Shown here piece by piece: positions 17,949-27,587 of a stretch of DNA of 52,710 nucleotides (the stretch's first letter is position 1; the number at the start of each line of letters is the position of its first letter). The notes below the pieces were generated by a model that was not told the origin of the DNA, ran no database searches, and saw only the letters and a list, made by a program, of their open reading frames with translations. The DNA lies in NCBI RefSeq assembly GCF_001651875.1, contig NZ_LNQB01000052.1, positions 1-52,710 of the forward strand. Direction: 5' to 3'. The position numbers were made by a program, and so were the translations under genes. The stretch comes from Sinorhizobium saheli (lineage in GTDB: Bacteria > Pseudomonadota > Alphaproteobacteria > Rhizobiales > Rhizobiaceae).

Positions 17949-18455
17949 CGTGCTACCTGCTTTCATCATGCGGTTCATGAAGCCGAGGCGAGAAACCAGG
18001 TCCTAAGCCGGTCTCCTCCCGGTGCCGGGCATTTCTCTGCCCCGAGCCTGTCGGCTTGTAAAGGGGGCCGCCGCGGCGCCGAGCGCCTACAATCGTTTGA
18101 AGTGTTGCAGCGCGGCAATCCGTTGCCCACGCGAGCGTCACGCGCTTGCCGCTGCCGGCGATGTGACGTTTCTGTCACATCCGGCGTGTTCCGTGGCCGG
18201 GCGCTCTGTGCCGCGGGGAACATCGCCGTGTCGCGGGACGAGATAAAAGGAATGCAAATCAAGTTTTTACCATGCACGCAGCGACTTCGGATGAGCGAAA
18301 TCGGAGCTGCCGTCCTCTGCGCCGGGAGGATTTTGAGGGCGGTCGTTTCCTTTTCATTCACCATCCTTTTCTATAAGTCTCGAAGCACGAGGGCGTGGCG
18401 AGAATCTGGCAGCGGCCGTATTCGGCAGCAACGCGATACGGGGACATTTATTCTT
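17949..18455. other. Intergenic region between divergent fumC and L,D-transpeptidase genes
   Basis: About 507 bases. The clearest element is a perfect inverted repeat at 18161-18180, ATGTGAC-GTTTCT-GTCACAT, of regulator-binding shape. The TGTGA/TCACA halves are 8 bases apart, not the 6 of a classic CRP site. The short frames here look like noise. A long plus-strand open frame that runs from inside fumC through this gap into the transpeptidase gene is not a gene. Confidence 0.55.
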
Positions 18456-20354
18456 ATGAGACTTATCAAATCGGCAGCGGTTGTCGCGCTCATGGGCGCC
18501 TGTGCGATCGCAACCATGGATGTGCGGCCTGCGGAGGCCATCACCCTGATGGACTTCATTCGTGGCGGCAAGAAGCGAACGGCGCCGGAGCGGGCCCAGC
18601 CCGTCCAGCCGATGCCCGGCTTCGGCATGGCGGTGCCGCCGACCGCAGAAGATCGGGCCGCGGTAAAGCCGCCGCGCGTTTCCAGCCCGCGCTATTACAG
18701 CTACAAGGCCGACGCCTTGCGCAAGGTCGCGACCGAGCGGCTGCTCGATCCGGTCGTCACCGGCTCGGTGCGGACCTATGACCTGCCGCCCATGGTGCGT
18801 GCGCCGACTTCGAATGCCCGTCAGTTCCTGCCTGAAGTCGATGTGCGCGCCACGGCCGAAGTCGCCAAGGCGGTGGAGGCCTTCTACGCCGGGCGGAGCG
18901 ATTTCCTGTGGGTCCAGGGCGGTGAGGTGAATGCCCGCGCCAAGTCGGCGCTCGCCGTGCTCAAGGATGCGGCAAGCGTCGGGCTCGATCCTTCGGACTA
19001 CGCGGTTGCCGTTCCCGCCGACGATTACGACCGTGCCGACATGACTGCACGCCAGAAAGATCTCGCCCGCTTCGAGATCGCCACGTCGGTCGCGGTGCTC
19101 ACCTATGTGCAGGACACCGTGCGCGGTCGCATCGACCCGAACAGGATTTCCGGCTATCACGACTTCAAGCGCAAGAGCGTCGATCTCTTCGCCTTCCTCG
19201 ACAAGCTTGCGGCAGGCGGCGATGTTGCCGCCCTCATCGAGGAGCAGAACCCCAAGAGCTCGCAATTTGCGGCCCTGAAGCAGGAGCTCCAGCGGCTCCG
19301 GGCGCAGAAGGATGCAAGCCCGCGCGTCGAAATCGCGCCGGGAACGCTGCTGAAGCCGGGCGAGAGCAATCCCGAGCTTGCCAACGTCATTCAGGGGATC
19401 ATGCTGAAGGGATCGGAGGCGCTGAAGCAGGAGCATGCCGCCGTGCTGGCAGGCTACCAGGGGACGCCCGACTATACGCCCGAACTCGTCACCCTGGTCG
19501 AGGCCTTCCAGAAGGAAAACGGCCTGAAGCCCGACGGCGTCGTCGGGCAGGCGTCGATCCGCGTCCTTACCGGCGGCGATACCGTCGCCGACAAGATCAA
19601 CAAGGTCGAGATCGCGATGGAGCAGGCCCGCTGGCTGCCTGACGGGCTCGGCGACCGCTACGTCTTCATCAACCAGCCGGCCTTCACCGCCTCCTATACG
19701 GAGAACGGTGCCGAGCAGTTCTCGATGCGTGTGGTGGTCGGTTCGAAGAGCAATCAGACCTATTTCTTCCAGGACGAGATCCAGACCGTCGAGGTCAATC
19801 CCTATTGGGGCGTGCCGCAGTCGATCCTCGTCAACGAGATGCTGCCGAAGCTCAGGAGCGACCCCAATTACCTCGACCGCATGGGCTATCAGGTGGAGGT
19901 CGGCGGCCGGGTGGTTCCGTCATCGGCGGTCGACTGGTACGGATCGACTACCTCCGTCGCGGTGCGCCAGCCGCCGAGCAGCGACAATGCGCTCGGCGAG
20001 CTCAAGATACTCTTCCCCAACTCGCACGCGATCTACATGCACGATACGCCGTCGAAGAGCTTCTTCAAGCGCGACCAGCGGGCGCTGAGCCATGGCTGCG
20101 TGCGGCTCGCCGAGCCGCGCCGCATGGCGGCAGCAGTCCTCGGCGTCAGCGTCGACGAGGTCGGCAAGGAAATCGCCAGCGGCCGCAACAAGGCCCTGCC
20201 GGTCCCGTCGAAGGTGCCCGTCTACGTCTCCTATTTCACGGCGTGGCCGAACAAGGACGGAACCGTCGAATATTTCAGCGACGTCTACGGGCGCGACATG
20301 TACATGAACCGTGCCTTCGACGCGACGCGCAAGGCGCGGCACCTGGAAGGCTGA
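18456..20354 (+). CDS. L,D-transpeptidase (YcbB/LdtD type) with peptidoglycan-binding domain
   Basis: A 632-residue envelope enzyme forming 3-3 cross-links in peptidoglycan or attaching proteins to it. A signal peptide (MRLIKSAAVVALMGACAIA, then AEA) opens the protein. A scaffold domain follows (~110-300), then a PG_binding_1 unit (~345-372: LVEAFQKENGLKPDGVVG), and the YkuD catalytic domain from ~400, with the essential SHGCVRL at ~545-551 and its partner His in IYMHDTPSK. The ATG at 18456 is the first that gives a signal peptide. A terminator follows at 20420. The long, two-part scaffold is typical of the YcbB class and much larger than small ErfK-type enzymes. Confidence 0.94.
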   Translation: MRLIKSAAVVALMGACAIATMDVRPAEAITLMDFIRGGKKRTAPERAQPVQPMPGFGMAVPPTAEDRAAVKPPRVSSPRYYSYKADALRKVATERLLDPVVTGSVRTYDLPPMVRAPTSNARQFLPEVDVRATAEVAKAVEAFYAGRSDFLWVQGGEVNARAKSALAVLKDAASVGLDPSDYAVAVPADDYDRADMTARQKDLARFEIATSVAVLTYVQDTVRGRIDPNRISGYHDFKRKSVDLFAFLDKLAAGGDVAALIEEQNPKSSQFAALKQELQRLRAQKDASPRVEIAPGTLLKPGESNPELANVIQGIMLKGSEALKQEHAAVLAGYQGTPDYTPELVTLVEAFQKENGLKPDGVVGQASIRVLTGGDTVADKINKVEIAMEQARWLPDGLGDRYVFINQPAFTASYTENGAEQFSMRVVVGSKSNQTYFFQDEIQTVEVNPYWGVPQSILVNEMLPKLRSDPNYLDRMGYQVEVGGRVVPSSAVDWYGSTTSVAVRQPPSSDNALGELKILFPNSHAIYMHDTPSKSFFKRDQRALSHGCVRLAEPRRMAAAVLGVSVDEVGKEIASGRNKALPVPSKVPVYVSYFTAWPNKDGTVEYFSDVYGRDMYMNRAFDATRKARHLEG

Positions 20355-20377
20355 AGCGCGGCAAGACAATCAGATAG

Positions 20378-20412
20378 GGGGTGGCGCGAACGCATGTGAG
20401 CGCATCCCGTGC
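20378..20412 (+). repeat. Partial copy of dispersed repeat family 1
   Basis: GGTGGCGCGAACGCATGTGA and the following GCGCATCCCG match the tail box of the copy at 866-900 (inverted) with one or two changes, and the box at 35302-35337 more loosely. The hairpin head box of the family is missing here. Confidence 0.65.
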
Positions 20413-20419
20413 CAACGAG

Positions 20420-20448
20420 AGGGCCGCGTCAGCGGCCCTTTATCATTT
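20420..20448 (+). terminator. Intrinsic terminator of the L,D-transpeptidase gene
   Basis: AGGGCCGC at 20420-20427 and GCGGCCCT at 20432-20439 form a perfect 8-bp stem with loop GTCA, followed by TTATCATTT. It abuts the convergent gph stop codon (20443-20445). Confidence 0.8.
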
Positions 20449-21126
20449 GCGCTTGCGGGAAAGCACGGTCTCGACGAGGTGCGGCGTCAACTCGTCGAAG
20501 TGGTGGATGATGCGGTCGGGCGAAAGGCTTTCGATCGGCACGTCGGAGTAACCGAACGGTACGGTAATCGACGGAACGGCCGCGTTCCGGGCAACGAGGA
20601 TGTCGTTGAGGCTGTCGCCGACCATGACCGAATGCTCGACCTTGCCGCCGGCATTGGCGACCGTCGAAAGCAGATGCTCGGCATGCGGCTTGCGGACGGT
20701 GAAAGTGTCGCCGCCGGTAACGGCCGCGAAGCGGCCGAGCAGCCCCAGTCCCTCGAGCAGGCGCTTTGCCAGCATTTCCGGCTTGTTGGTGCAGACGGCG
20801 AGCTTCAATCCGGCATCCTGCAGACGGTCAAGCGCGGTCACGAGCCCGGGGTAGGGGACCGATTCACCCGGCATGGTCCCGTGGTAGAATTCGACGAACT
20901 CCTTCATCTGCCGGACCAGTTGTTCCTCACTCAGCGCCTTGCCGCGCAGCGCGAAGGTGCGCTCGATCATGGCCCGCGCGCCGTGGCCGACCAGATGGGT
21001 GAGATCGGCGTAAGTAACCGGTTCGATACCGGCCTGCGCCACGACATGGTTGAGGCTCGCGACGAGGTCGGGAGCGGTATCGACGAGGGTACCGTCGAGA
21101 TCGAAGACGACTAGGGGCTGGGACAC
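20443..21126 (-). CDS. gph: Phosphoglycolate phosphatase
   Basis: A 227-residue HAD phosphatase. Motif I is VFDLDGTLVDTAPDL (two Asp, as in phosphatases). The cap domain contains VGHGARAMIERTF, motif II is AVCTNKP, the motif III Lys is in TVRKPHAEHL, and motif IV is MVGDSLNDILVARNA. It removes 2-phosphoglycolate formed by oxygenase side reactions or DNA repair. The start is taken as GTG 21126, with GAGG five bases upstream; the longer TTG frame from 21144 adds only six residues. It converges on the L,D-transpeptidase gene. Confidence 0.93.
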   Translation of the reverse strand: MSQPLVVFDLDGTLVDTAPDLVASLNHVVAQAGIEPVTYADLTHLVGHGARAMIERTFALRGKALSEEQLVRQMKEFVEFYHGTMPGESVPYPGLVTALDRLQDAGLKLAVCTNKPEMLAKRLLEGLGLLGRFAAVTGGDTFTVRKPHAEHLLSTVANAGGKVEHSVMVGDSLNDILVARNAAVPSITVPFGYSDVPIESLSPDRIIHHFDELTPHLVETVLSRKRK

Positions 21127-21343
21127 CGGAACCTCGTGCTGCAAAAGCCTGGTCCGCCGGGGTAGGCGATGTCGTCAGGAAATGCAATGGCGACAAAGGT
21201 CGGAGCGCCGCCTGAATCCTCCCGGGGCGGCGCATTTTGGCTTTCGTTTGCCGCGACGGGCGTGTAAGTGTCTCAGCGGAAATCGGGCGGGGACGGCGGA
21301 TGGCCGGCTGCGCCGACTGGATTAGAGAGGGAGCGATTGGCGC

Positions 21344-22039
21344 ATGGACGCCCGCCAGATGAAGATCAAGGCTGCCGAGGCGGCACTTGAATATGTCGAG
21401 AATGGCATGCGGCTCGGGATCGGAACCGGGTCGACCGCGGAGGAATTCGTACGGCTGCTGGCAGAGAAGGTCGCATCCGGTTTCAAGATTACCGGCGTTC
21501 CGACGTCGGAGCGCACCGCACGCCTCTGCCTCGAACTCGGCGTACCCTTGAAGTCGCTCGACGAGTTGCCGGAACTCGACCTGACGATCGACGGGGCGGA
21601 TGAACTCGACGAAAAGCTGCGCCTGATCAAGGGCGGCGGCGGCGCGTTGCTGCGCGAGAAGATCGTCGCGAGCGCCTCGGCCCGGATGATCGTTATCGCC
21701 GACGAATCGAAAGTCGTCGACGTGCTCGGCGCCTTCAAGCTGCCGATCGAGGTCAATCCTTTCGGCCAGGTCGCGACCAGGCTGGCAATCGAGAAGGTCG
21801 CCGCGCGCCTCGGTCTGACGGGCGATATCGTCGTCCGGGCAGCGGGCGACGGACCTTTCATGACGGACGGCGGACACCTCATTCTCGATGCATCTTTTGG
21901 CCGTATTCCTGATGCAGAGGCGCTCGCGGCGGAGCTGAACGCCATACCGGGGGTGGTCGAGCACGGGCTGTTCATCGGGATGGCCTCGATGGCGGTCATT
22001 GCCGGCCCGCAGGGCGCACGCAAGCTGACGGCATCCTGA
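21344..22039 (+). CDS. rpiA: Ribose-5-phosphate isomerase A
   Basis: A 231-residue isomerase interconverting ribose 5-phosphate and ribulose 5-phosphate in the pentose phosphate pathway. Typical RpiA blocks are [17 protein letters not shown] (phosphate loop), [10 protein letters not shown] (catalytic Asp), [16 protein letters not shown] (Lys) and a C-terminal [12 protein letters not shown]. The ATG at 21344 has GAGAGGGAG upstream. The DUF2059 gene follows 119 bases later on the same strand. Confidence 0.97.
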   Translation: MDARQMKIKAAEAALEYVENGMRLGIGTGSTAEEFVRLLAEKVASGFKITGVPTSERTARLCLELGVPLKSLDELPELDLTIDGADELDEKLRLIKGGGGALLREKIVASASARMIVIADESKVVDVLGAFKLPIEVNPFGQVATRLAIEKVAARLGLTGDIVVRAAGDGPFMTDGGHLILDASFGRIPDAEALAAELNAIPGVVEHGLFIGMASMAVIAGPQGARKLTAS

Positions 22040-22158
22040 GCCGGCAGGCTCGTGAGGTGCGCGGCGAGAACGGCGCCGCAAAACAGATTTCCGCACTGCC
22101 TGCCTGGCGGCGGCTAAAGGGCCGGGCGGTCGGTGCCAACACAGGAGCATGGATAAAA

Positions 22159-22701
22159 ATGAAAAACCTCGCAGGTCTTGCCCGCACATTCGCCACCGTC
22201 GCGGTCCTCCTTTCGGCATCGGTCCCGGCGGTCCGGGCACAGGACGTGACGGAAGACCAGATCAAGGCGGCCCGTGCGACGATCGCCGCGCTCGGTGTCA
22301 CCAACAACTTCGACAACATCCTGCCGAACCTCGCTGAACGGCTGAAGAACACCCTGATCCAGGCTTCGCCGAACCATCAGGAGCTGATCACCGCGACGGT
22401 CGATGAAAAGGCGCTCGGCCTCGCCGCCCGCCGCTCCGACCTGGAGCGCGAAGCTGCAACGATCTACGCCAAGACCTTCACGGTCGAAGAGCTGAATGCG
22501 ATCACCGAATTCTACAACTCGGCAGCCGGCAAGAAGCTCCTCAACGACGGGCCGCTCGTCACCCGGGAACTGCTGAAGGCCGCCGACATCTGGGCAGCCG
22601 GTGTTTCGCGCGACCTCACGAACGAAGCCACGAAATCGCTCGACGAAAAGATCGGCAGCGCGCCTGCGGCCAACGCCGCGGCCCCGGCGCCCGCGCAATA
22701 A
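22159..22701 (+). CDS. DUF2059 domain protein, exported
   Basis: A 180-residue protein with a signal peptide (MKNLAGLARTFATVAVLLSA, cleavage near VRA-QDV), so it acts in the periplasm. The DUF2059 domain covers residues ~75-135: ITATVDEKALGLAARRSDLE, then AKTFTVEELNAITEFYNSAA with the common F-x-x-x-E-L motif and GKKLLNDGP. The C-terminus is an Ala/Pro-rich tail. The start ATG has ACAGGAG upstream. The family has no established biochemical role. A strong terminator follows. Confidence 0.88.
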   Translation: MKNLAGLARTFATVAVLLSASVPAVRAQDVTEDQIKAARATIAALGVTNNFDNILPNLAERLKNTLIQASPNHQELITATVDEKALGLAARRSDLEREAATIYAKTFTVEELNAITEFYNSAAGKKLLNDGPLVTRELLKAADIWAAGVSRDLTNEATKSLDEKIGSAPAANAAAPAPAQ

Positions 22702-22734
22702 TGATCGAAGGCCGGCGGCTCGCCTGCTGATGAA

Positions 22735-22765
22735 GCCCGGAGCGATCCGGGCTTTTCTTTTTTTG
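22735..22765 (+). terminator. Intrinsic terminator after the DUF2059 gene
   Basis: GCCCGGA at 22735-22741 pairs with TCCGGGC at 22746-22752 over loop GCGA, followed by TTTTCTTTTTTTG. A textbook intrinsic terminator closing the rpiA-DUF2059 run. Confidence 0.92.
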
Positions 22766-22871
22766 CATCGCAATACTATATCAGGGTGAAAGCCGACTCC
22801 GCTCGCGCTTTCGCCCGATGTTTCCAAGCGGTGGCCGCATCCGACATGCCGTTTCCTTTCAGGAGTTTTCC

Positions 22872-24263
22872 ATGAGCGCTTTCGACTATGACCTCTTCGT
22901 GATCGGCGGCGGTTCTGGCGGTGTCCGAAGCGGACGGTTGGCGGCGGCGATGGGCAAGAAGGTCGCGATCGCGGAGGAGTTCCGCTATGGCGGCACCTGC
23001 GTGATCCGCGGCTGCGTGCCGAAGAAGCTCTATGTCTATGCCTCGCAATATTCCGAGCATTTCGAGGATGCGGCCGGCTTCGGCTGGACCGTGGGCGAGA
23101 GCCGTTTCGATTGGCGGAAACTGGTCGCGGCGAAGGAGCAGGAGATCACCCGGCTGGAGGCCCTTTACCGCAAGGGGCTCGCGAATGCAGGCGCGGAAAT
23201 CCTCGACACGCGGGCCGAACTCGCCGGACCGAACGCGGTTCGGCTGCTCGCCAGCGGCAGGACGGTGACCGCGGAGCGCATCGTCATCGCGGTCGGCGGC
23301 CATCCGAGCCCGCATGATGCGCTGCCGGGCCATGAGCTCTGCATCACCTCCAGCGAAGCCTTCGATCTGCCCGAACTGCCGAAGTCGATCCTGATCGCCG
23401 GCGGCGGGTACATCGCCGTGGAGTTCGCCAACATCTTCCACGGGCTCGGCGTTCAAACGACGCTGATCTATCGGGGCAAGGAGATCCTGTCGCGCTTCGA
23501 CCAGGATATGCGGCGCGGCCTGCACGCCGCGATGGAGGAGAAGGGAATCCGCATTCTCTGCGAGGACATCATCCAGTCGGTGTCGCTCGACGCGGAAGGA
23601 CGGCGTGTCGCCGATACCATGAAACATGGCGAGATCGTCGTCGACCAGGTGATGCTGGCGCTCGGCCGCGTACCGAACACGAAAGGCCTCGGGCTGGAGG
23701 CGGCCGGTGTCGCGACCAATGAACTCGGCGCGATCCTCGTCGACGCCTATTCGCGAACGAGCGTTGCGGGCATTTATGCGCTCGGCGACGTCACCAATCG
23801 CGTGCAGCTGACGCCGGTCGCAATCCATGAGGCGATGTGCTTCATCGAAACCGAATACAAGAACAATCCGACCTCGCCCGACCACGACCTGATCGCGACG
23901 GCCGTCTTCTCGCAGCCGGAGATCGGCACCGTCGGGCTGACGGAGGACGAGGCCGCCCTGAAGTTCGACGAGATCGAGGTCTACCGCGCCGAGTTCCGGC
24001 CGATGAAGGCGACGCTGTCGGGCCGCAAGGAAAAGACGATCATGAAGCTGGTGGTCAGTACGTCGGACCGCAAGGTCGTTGGGGCGCATATCCTCGGCCA
24101 CGACGCTGGCGAGATGGCGCAACTGCTCGGTATCTCACTGAAGGCGGGCTGCACGAAGGACGATTTCGACCGTACCATGGCCGTTCACCCGACCGCCGCG
24201 GAAGAGCTCGTGACGATGTACCAGCCGAGCTATCGCGTCAGAAAGGGCGAACGGGTCGGTTGA
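22872..24263 (+). CDS. gor: Glutathione-disulfide reductase
   Basis: A 463-residue FAD-dependent pyridine nucleotide-disulfide oxidoreductase. The FAD-binding [11 protein letters not shown] is at residues ~11-21, the redox pair is in [13 protein letters not shown] (C-x4-C), the NADPH fold is [19 protein letters not shown], and the C-terminal active site is [13 protein letters not shown] with the His-Glu dyad. It reduces GSSG with NADPH. The ATG at 22872 follows CAGGAG; 18 upstream in-frame residues were dropped. It is the first gene after a terminator; the DAHP synthase gene follows after 256 bases. Confidence 0.96.
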   Translation: MSAFDYDLFVIGGGSGGVRSGRLAAAMGKKVAIAEEFRYGGTCVIRGCVPKKLYVYASQYSEHFEDAAGFGWTVGESRFDWRKLVAAKEQEITRLEALYRKGLANAGAEILDTRAELAGPNAVRLLASGRTVTAERIVIAVGGHPSPHDALPGHELCITSSEAFDLPELPKSILIAGGGYIAVEFANIFHGLGVQTTLIYRGKEILSRFDQDMRRGLHAAMEEKGIRILCEDIIQSVSLDAEGRRVADTMKHGEIVVDQVMLALGRVPNTKGLGLEAAGVATNELGAILVDAYSRTSVAGIYALGDVTNRVQLTPVAIHEAMCFIETEYKNNPTSPDHDLIATAVFSQPEIGTVGLTEDEAALKFDEIEVYRAEFRPMKATLSGRKEKTIMKLVVSTSDRKVVGAHILGHDAGEMAQLLGISLKAGCTKDDFDRTMAVHPTAAEELVTMYQPSYRVRKGERVG

Positions 24264-24519
24264 TGCGGGTCGCCGAACCGCGTGCAGCGGCGATTCCCGG
24301 CAACGGCGCTGCACTCCATGTTTTCTGGTAGAATGGCTTTCCAAGCCTCCTGTTAACGTTTATAAGCCCGCATCCGCGAAGTGGTTGGCACGTGGCGCGT
24401 GGCGGTCGATCGCTGATCGGCGGGGCTGCCGGTGCGGATGCATGGAAATCCGGATGCCGGGCGGCAGAGCCGCAGGGGCGCGGCGCGGCCCTATCCGCGT
24501 CAGACAACAGGTGATGGAA

Positions 24520-25893
24520 ATGGCACAGACTTGGACTCCGAACAGCTGGCGGCAAAAACCCATTCAGCAGGTTCCGGACTATCCGGACCTCGCAGCGCTC
24601 GAGACGGTGGAAGCACGTCTCGCGAAGTATCCGCCGCTGGTCTTTGCCGGTGAGGCACGGCGCCTGAAGAGCGCCCTTGCCAATGTCGCCGAAGGACGCG
24701 GTTTCCTGCTGCAGGGGGGCGACTGTGCCGAGAGCTTCGCCGAGCACGGCGCCGACACGATCCGCGACTTCTTCCGCGCCTTCCTGCAGATGGCGGTCGT
24801 GCTCACCTTCGGGGCGCAGCAGCCGGTGGTCAAGGTCGGCCGCATCGCCGGCCAGTTCGCCAAGCCGCGCTCGTCGGGCGTGGAGAAGCAGGGTGACGTG
24901 ACGCTGCCGAGCTACCGCGGCGACATCATCAACGGCATCGAGTTCACGGAAGAGGCGCGCGTGCCCAATCCGGAACGGCAGATTATGGCCTACCGTCAGT
25001 CGGCGGCGACGCTCAACCTCCTGCGCGCCTTCGCGATGGGCGGCTACGCCAATCTCGAGAACGTGCATCAGTGGATGCTCGGCTTCGTGAAGGACAGCCC
25101 GCAGGCCGAGCGCTACCGCAAGCTCGCCGACCGCATCTCCGAAACCATGGATTTCATGAAGGCGATCGGGATTACAGCGGAGAACCATCCGAGCCTGCGC
25201 GAAACGGATTTCTTCACCAGCCACGAGGCGCTGCTGCTCGGCTACGAGCAGGCGCTGACCCGCGTCGACTCGACGTCGGGCGACTGGTACGCGACCTCCG
25301 GACACATGATCTGGATCGGCGACCGCACGCGCCAGCCGGACCATGCGCATGTCGAATATTGCCGCGGCATCAAGAATCCGCTCGGCCTGAAGTGCGGCCC
25401 GTCGCTGACGGCGGATGGCCTCCTGGAGTTGATCGATATCCTGAACCCGGCGAACGAGGCGGGCCGGCTGACGCTGATCTGCCGCTTCGGCCATGACAAT
25501 GTCGCCGAGCACCTGCCGCGCCTCATCCGGGCCGTCGAGCGCGAAGGCAAGAAGGTCGTGTGGTCGTGCGATCCGATGCACGGCAACACGATCACGCTCA
25601 ACAACTACAAGACCCGCCCCTTTGAGCGCATCCTGTCGGAAGTGGAGAGCTTCTTCCAGATTCACCGCGCCGAAGGCACGCACCCGGGCGGCATTCACAT
25701 CGAGATGACCGGCAATGACGTGACCGAATGCACCGGCGGCGCACGCGCGCTCTCCGGCGACGATCTCGCCGACCGCTATCACACCCATTGCGATCCGCGT
25801 CTCAATGCGGACCAGGCGCTGGAGCTTGCCTTCCTGCTCGCCGAGCGCATGAAGGGCGGCCGCGACGAGAAGAGAATGGTCGTCAACGGCTGA
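24520..25893 (+). CDS. 3-deoxy-7-phosphoheptulonate (DAHP) synthase, class II
   Basis: A 457-residue enzyme of the plant-like class II (AroH-II) type, the first step of the shikimate pathway (phosphoenolpyruvate plus erythrose 4-phosphate). Class marks are [72 protein letters not shown] (metal His) and [20 protein letters not shown]. The start [10 protein letters not shown] at ATG 24520 matches the family and has AGGTG upstream; the 45 extra residues of the longer frame are low-complexity and were rejected. A terminator follows. The 256-base leader shows no recognisable attenuator. Confidence 0.95.
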   Translation: MAQTWTPNSWRQKPIQQVPDYPDLAALETVEARLAKYPPLVFAGEARRLKSALANVAEGRGFLLQGGDCAESFAEHGADTIRDFFRAFLQMAVVLTFGAQQPVVKVGRIAGQFAKPRSSGVEKQGDVTLPSYRGDIINGIEFTEEARVPNPERQIMAYRQSAATLNLLRAFAMGGYANLENVHQWMLGFVKDSPQAERYRKLADRISETMDFMKAIGITAENHPSLRETDFFTSHEALLLGYEQALTRVDSTSGDWYATSGHMIWIGDRTRQPDHAHVEYCRGIKNPLGLKCGPSLTADGLLELIDILNPANEAGRLTLICRFGHDNVAEHLPRLIRAVEREGKKVVWSCDPMHGNTITLNNYKTRPFERILSEVESFFQIHRAEGTHPGGIHIEMTGNDVTECTGGARALSGDDLADRYHTHCDPRLNADQALELAFLLAERMKGGRDEKRMVVNG

Positions 25894-25958
25894 TCGTTTC
25901 GGAAAAGTCGCTGGTTCAAAAAATCTGAACCTCGAACGCATCGTCTGAATTTGACATT

Positions 25959-25993
25959 AGCCGGGCCGGCTTCAAATCTGGTCCGGCTTTTTC
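25959..25993 (+). terminator. Intrinsic terminator of the DAHP synthase gene
   Basis: AGCCGGGCC at 25959-25967 pairs with GGTCCGGCT at 25980-25988 (one G-U pair), followed by a short T-run. Confidence 0.8.
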
Positions 25994-25997
25994 ACGT

Positions 25998-26101
25998 CTA
26001 ATGCATGTCGCCCGCAAGTGTGCAGCGGTTTTGGGACAACGACACGCATAAAGCGAGAACCTGAAGCGCATCGCATGAAGACATTCAATCGCGACGCGCT
26101 T
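25998..26101 (+). repeat. Dispersed repeat family 2, copy A (left arm of a ~100-bp inverted repeat)
   Basis: The block from CTAATGCATGTCGCCC to TTCAATCGCGACGCGCTTT is repeated in inverted orientation at 27588-27692 with roughly 90% identity by eye. Differences are mainly around 26014-26016 and 26049-26056. It contains the direct sub-block CCTGAAGCGCATCGCATGAA. The type is that of rhizobial RIME-like intergenic elements; exact family not determined. Confidence 0.85.
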
Positions 26102-26103
26102 TG

Positions 26104-26172
26104 GGCGCCGCCGCGTGTCCGATCAGACGCGTAAATGTCACTGTAGCGCTTCGGTTGCTGCACGTTTTCCTT
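26104..26172 (+). repeat. Dispersed repeat family 3, copy A
   Basis: A ~65-bp element with the order GGCGCCGCCGCGTGTCC, ATCAGACGCGTAAA, CACTGTAGCGCTT, GGTTGCTGCACG. The same order of boxes occurs at 44140-44206 and 47810-47880. It lies directly next to repeat family 2 and upstream of the GFA gene. Confidence 0.75.
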
Positions 26173-26209
26173 ATCGTTCCGCTTGCGGAACTTATGAGTG
26201 GAGTAGGTA

Positions 26210-26605
26210 ATGACGGAAATCCATCAGGGCGGCTGCCTTTGCGGCGCCGTGCGGTTCAAGACGCATGGGGAACTGCGCGAGTTGATATATTGCCACTGCT
26301 CGCAATGCCGGAAGCAGACGGGTCTCTATTATGCGGCGACCAACGTCCTCGACAGCGCACTGGAACTGGAAGGCGCCGATCACGTCACCTGGTATCGCTC
26401 GAGCGGCGAGGCCCGGCGCGGCTTCTGCCGGCACTGCGGATCTGCGCTGTTCTGGAAAGCGGAGGGCCTCGACTACACCTCGATCCTCGCGGGTGCTTTC
26501 GAGACGCCGACCGGGCTCAAACCCGGCTACCATATCTTCTGCGCCGACAAGGGCGACTATTACGATATCGACGACGCGTTGCCACGTTTCGCCGGCTCAC
26601 GATGA
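26210..26605 (+). CDS. GFA (glutathione-dependent formaldehyde-activating enzyme) family zinc protein
   Basis: A 131-residue protein of the CENP-V/GFA fold. All zinc-binding motifs are present: GGCLCGAVRF (residues ~7-16), CHCSQCRKQTG (~28-38) and GFCRHCGSALFW (~71-82). These hold the usual seven cysteines, including a C-x-C and a C-x2-C pair. Family members bind zinc and sometimes glutathione; most have no proven activity. The start ATG follows GAGTAGGTA. The gene lies inside a segment flanked by inverted repeats with the convergent unknown gene at 26627. Confidence 0.92.
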   Translation: MTEIHQGGCLCGAVRFKTHGELRELIYCHCSQCRKQTGLYYAATNVLDSALELEGADHVTWYRSSGEARRGFCRHCGSALFWKAEGLDYTSILAGAFETPTGLKPGYHIFCADKGDYYDIDDALPRFAGSR

Positions 26606-26626
26606 AACGAAAGAGCGACCCAATCG

Positions 26627-27583
26627 TCAACGCCGATCGGCGGCCTGATCGAAGGCGCTCGCCAGCGCCTCGACCTTGATCGCCTGCCAGGAGGCGTATT
26701 CCTCGACCAGCCGCGCGCTCAACCAGAATCGACCGCGCCGGCCGGCGTCGGCCCTTCCGAGATAGCCGCCGGTCTCGGCATAGGCGAACAGCCGCCGGAG
26801 ATGCGTGTTCGATATCAGGTAGTGCTCGGCGAGTTTTGCCAGATTGACGTCGATCCAGATCTTGCCGTCCACCGGTGCCAGGCTCGGTGGGTGCGCCATC
26901 AGATCGTCGAGGATTATGCCGCCCGACTCCGACCAGACGAAGACGGCAATGCCGTCCGGCGGCTTCGTCCACTTCACGTCGGCGAGGAGGCGCCGGGCGG
27001 CCAACGGCTGGGCACGCTCGAAAATAGTGGCGTCGTCCTCGACGCGTCGTACCCGGTTGCCGCCGTCGAGGAGATCGAGCGTACTCATCTGGCTCCTGAA
27101 CCAGAGCTGCATGGCATCGCGGCTGGCCTCGGTCGGCTCGAGCGGGCGCGCTTTCCGGGTGCGCCCGCCGGCCGCCGGGCGGAGCAGCTTATAGGCGACG
27201 AGTTCCGCCAGGAAAGCCGCCGTCGTGTTGCGGCTGGCGCCACCCGTATCGCGCATCAGTTTTAGCAGCCTCGCGGCCGTGATGCCCGAATCCGGGTTGT
27301 CGGGATCCCGTTCGAGGTGCAGCGCATAGGCGGCCTGGGTGAGCATCCATTTCTGGTGAGAGGCGACGAGGCGGGCGATGCGCGGGAAGAGATCGTTCAC
27401 GGAAATCAATGTGCGCGCGGCCGCCTGCAGAACCGGTCGGAACTCCGGATTTTGCAGAAGAGCATGCACGGTAAAGCCGGCGGGAGCCGGTTGCTCGACG
27501 GGTTGCTTCGCTACGACATGCGGCATCAATTGCGCGTGCCCCCAATCTCCATCGGCCGGGACCGTGTTCGTCGGCCCCGACAC
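26627..27583 (-). CDS. Unrecognised protein, possibly with winged-helix segments
   Basis: A 318-residue soluble protein that I do not recognise. The N-terminus is Pro-rich. The middle (residues ~60-150) is helical, with HQKWMLTQAAYALHLERD and SGITAARLLKLMRDTGGASR, the latter resembling a winged-helix recognition unit followed by AAFLAELVAYKLLRP. A second helix-turn-helix-like stretch is LAKLAEHYLISNTHLRRLF with a wing-like GYLGRADAGRRGRFWLS. This suggests DNA binding, but it is only a reading of pattern. The first possible start is GTG 27583 without a good ribosome binding site; ATG 27526 is the alternative. It converges on the GFA gene with a 21-base gap. Confidence 0.7.
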   Translation of the reverse strand: MSGPTNTVPADGDWGHAQLMPHVVAKQPVEQPAPAGFTVHALLQNPEFRPVLQAAARTLISVNDLFPRIARLVASHQKWMLTQAAYALHLERDPDNPDSGITAARLLKLMRDTGGASRNTTAAFLAELVAYKLLRPAAGGRTRKARPLEPTEASRDAMQLWFRSQMSTLDLLDGGNRVRRVEDDATIFERAQPLAARRLLADVKWTKPPDGIAVFVWSESGGIILDDLMAHPPSLAPVDGKIWIDVNLAKLAEHYLISNTHLRRLFAYAETGGYLGRADAGRRGRFWLSARLVEEYASWQAIKVEALASAFDQAADRR

Positions 27584-27587
27584 CCCT

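Noticed and set aside
18161..18180. CRP/FNR binding site
   Set aside because: The half sites TGTGA and TCACA are separated by 8 instead of 6 bases, and no FNR-type TTGAT-ATCAA is present; only a generic palindrome is reported.
16662..18455. Long plus-strand open frame running antisense through fumC and on into the L,D-transpeptidase gene
   Set aside because: It is the mirror of a GC-rich coding gene (fumC), has no ribosome binding site or domain, and joins the real gene only because no stop happens to occur. The real start is the signal peptide ATG at 18456.
24264..24519. Attenuator or riboswitch upstream of the DAHP synthase gene
   Set aside because: No leader peptide with aromatic codons, no clear alternative hairpins and no terminator were found in this stretch.
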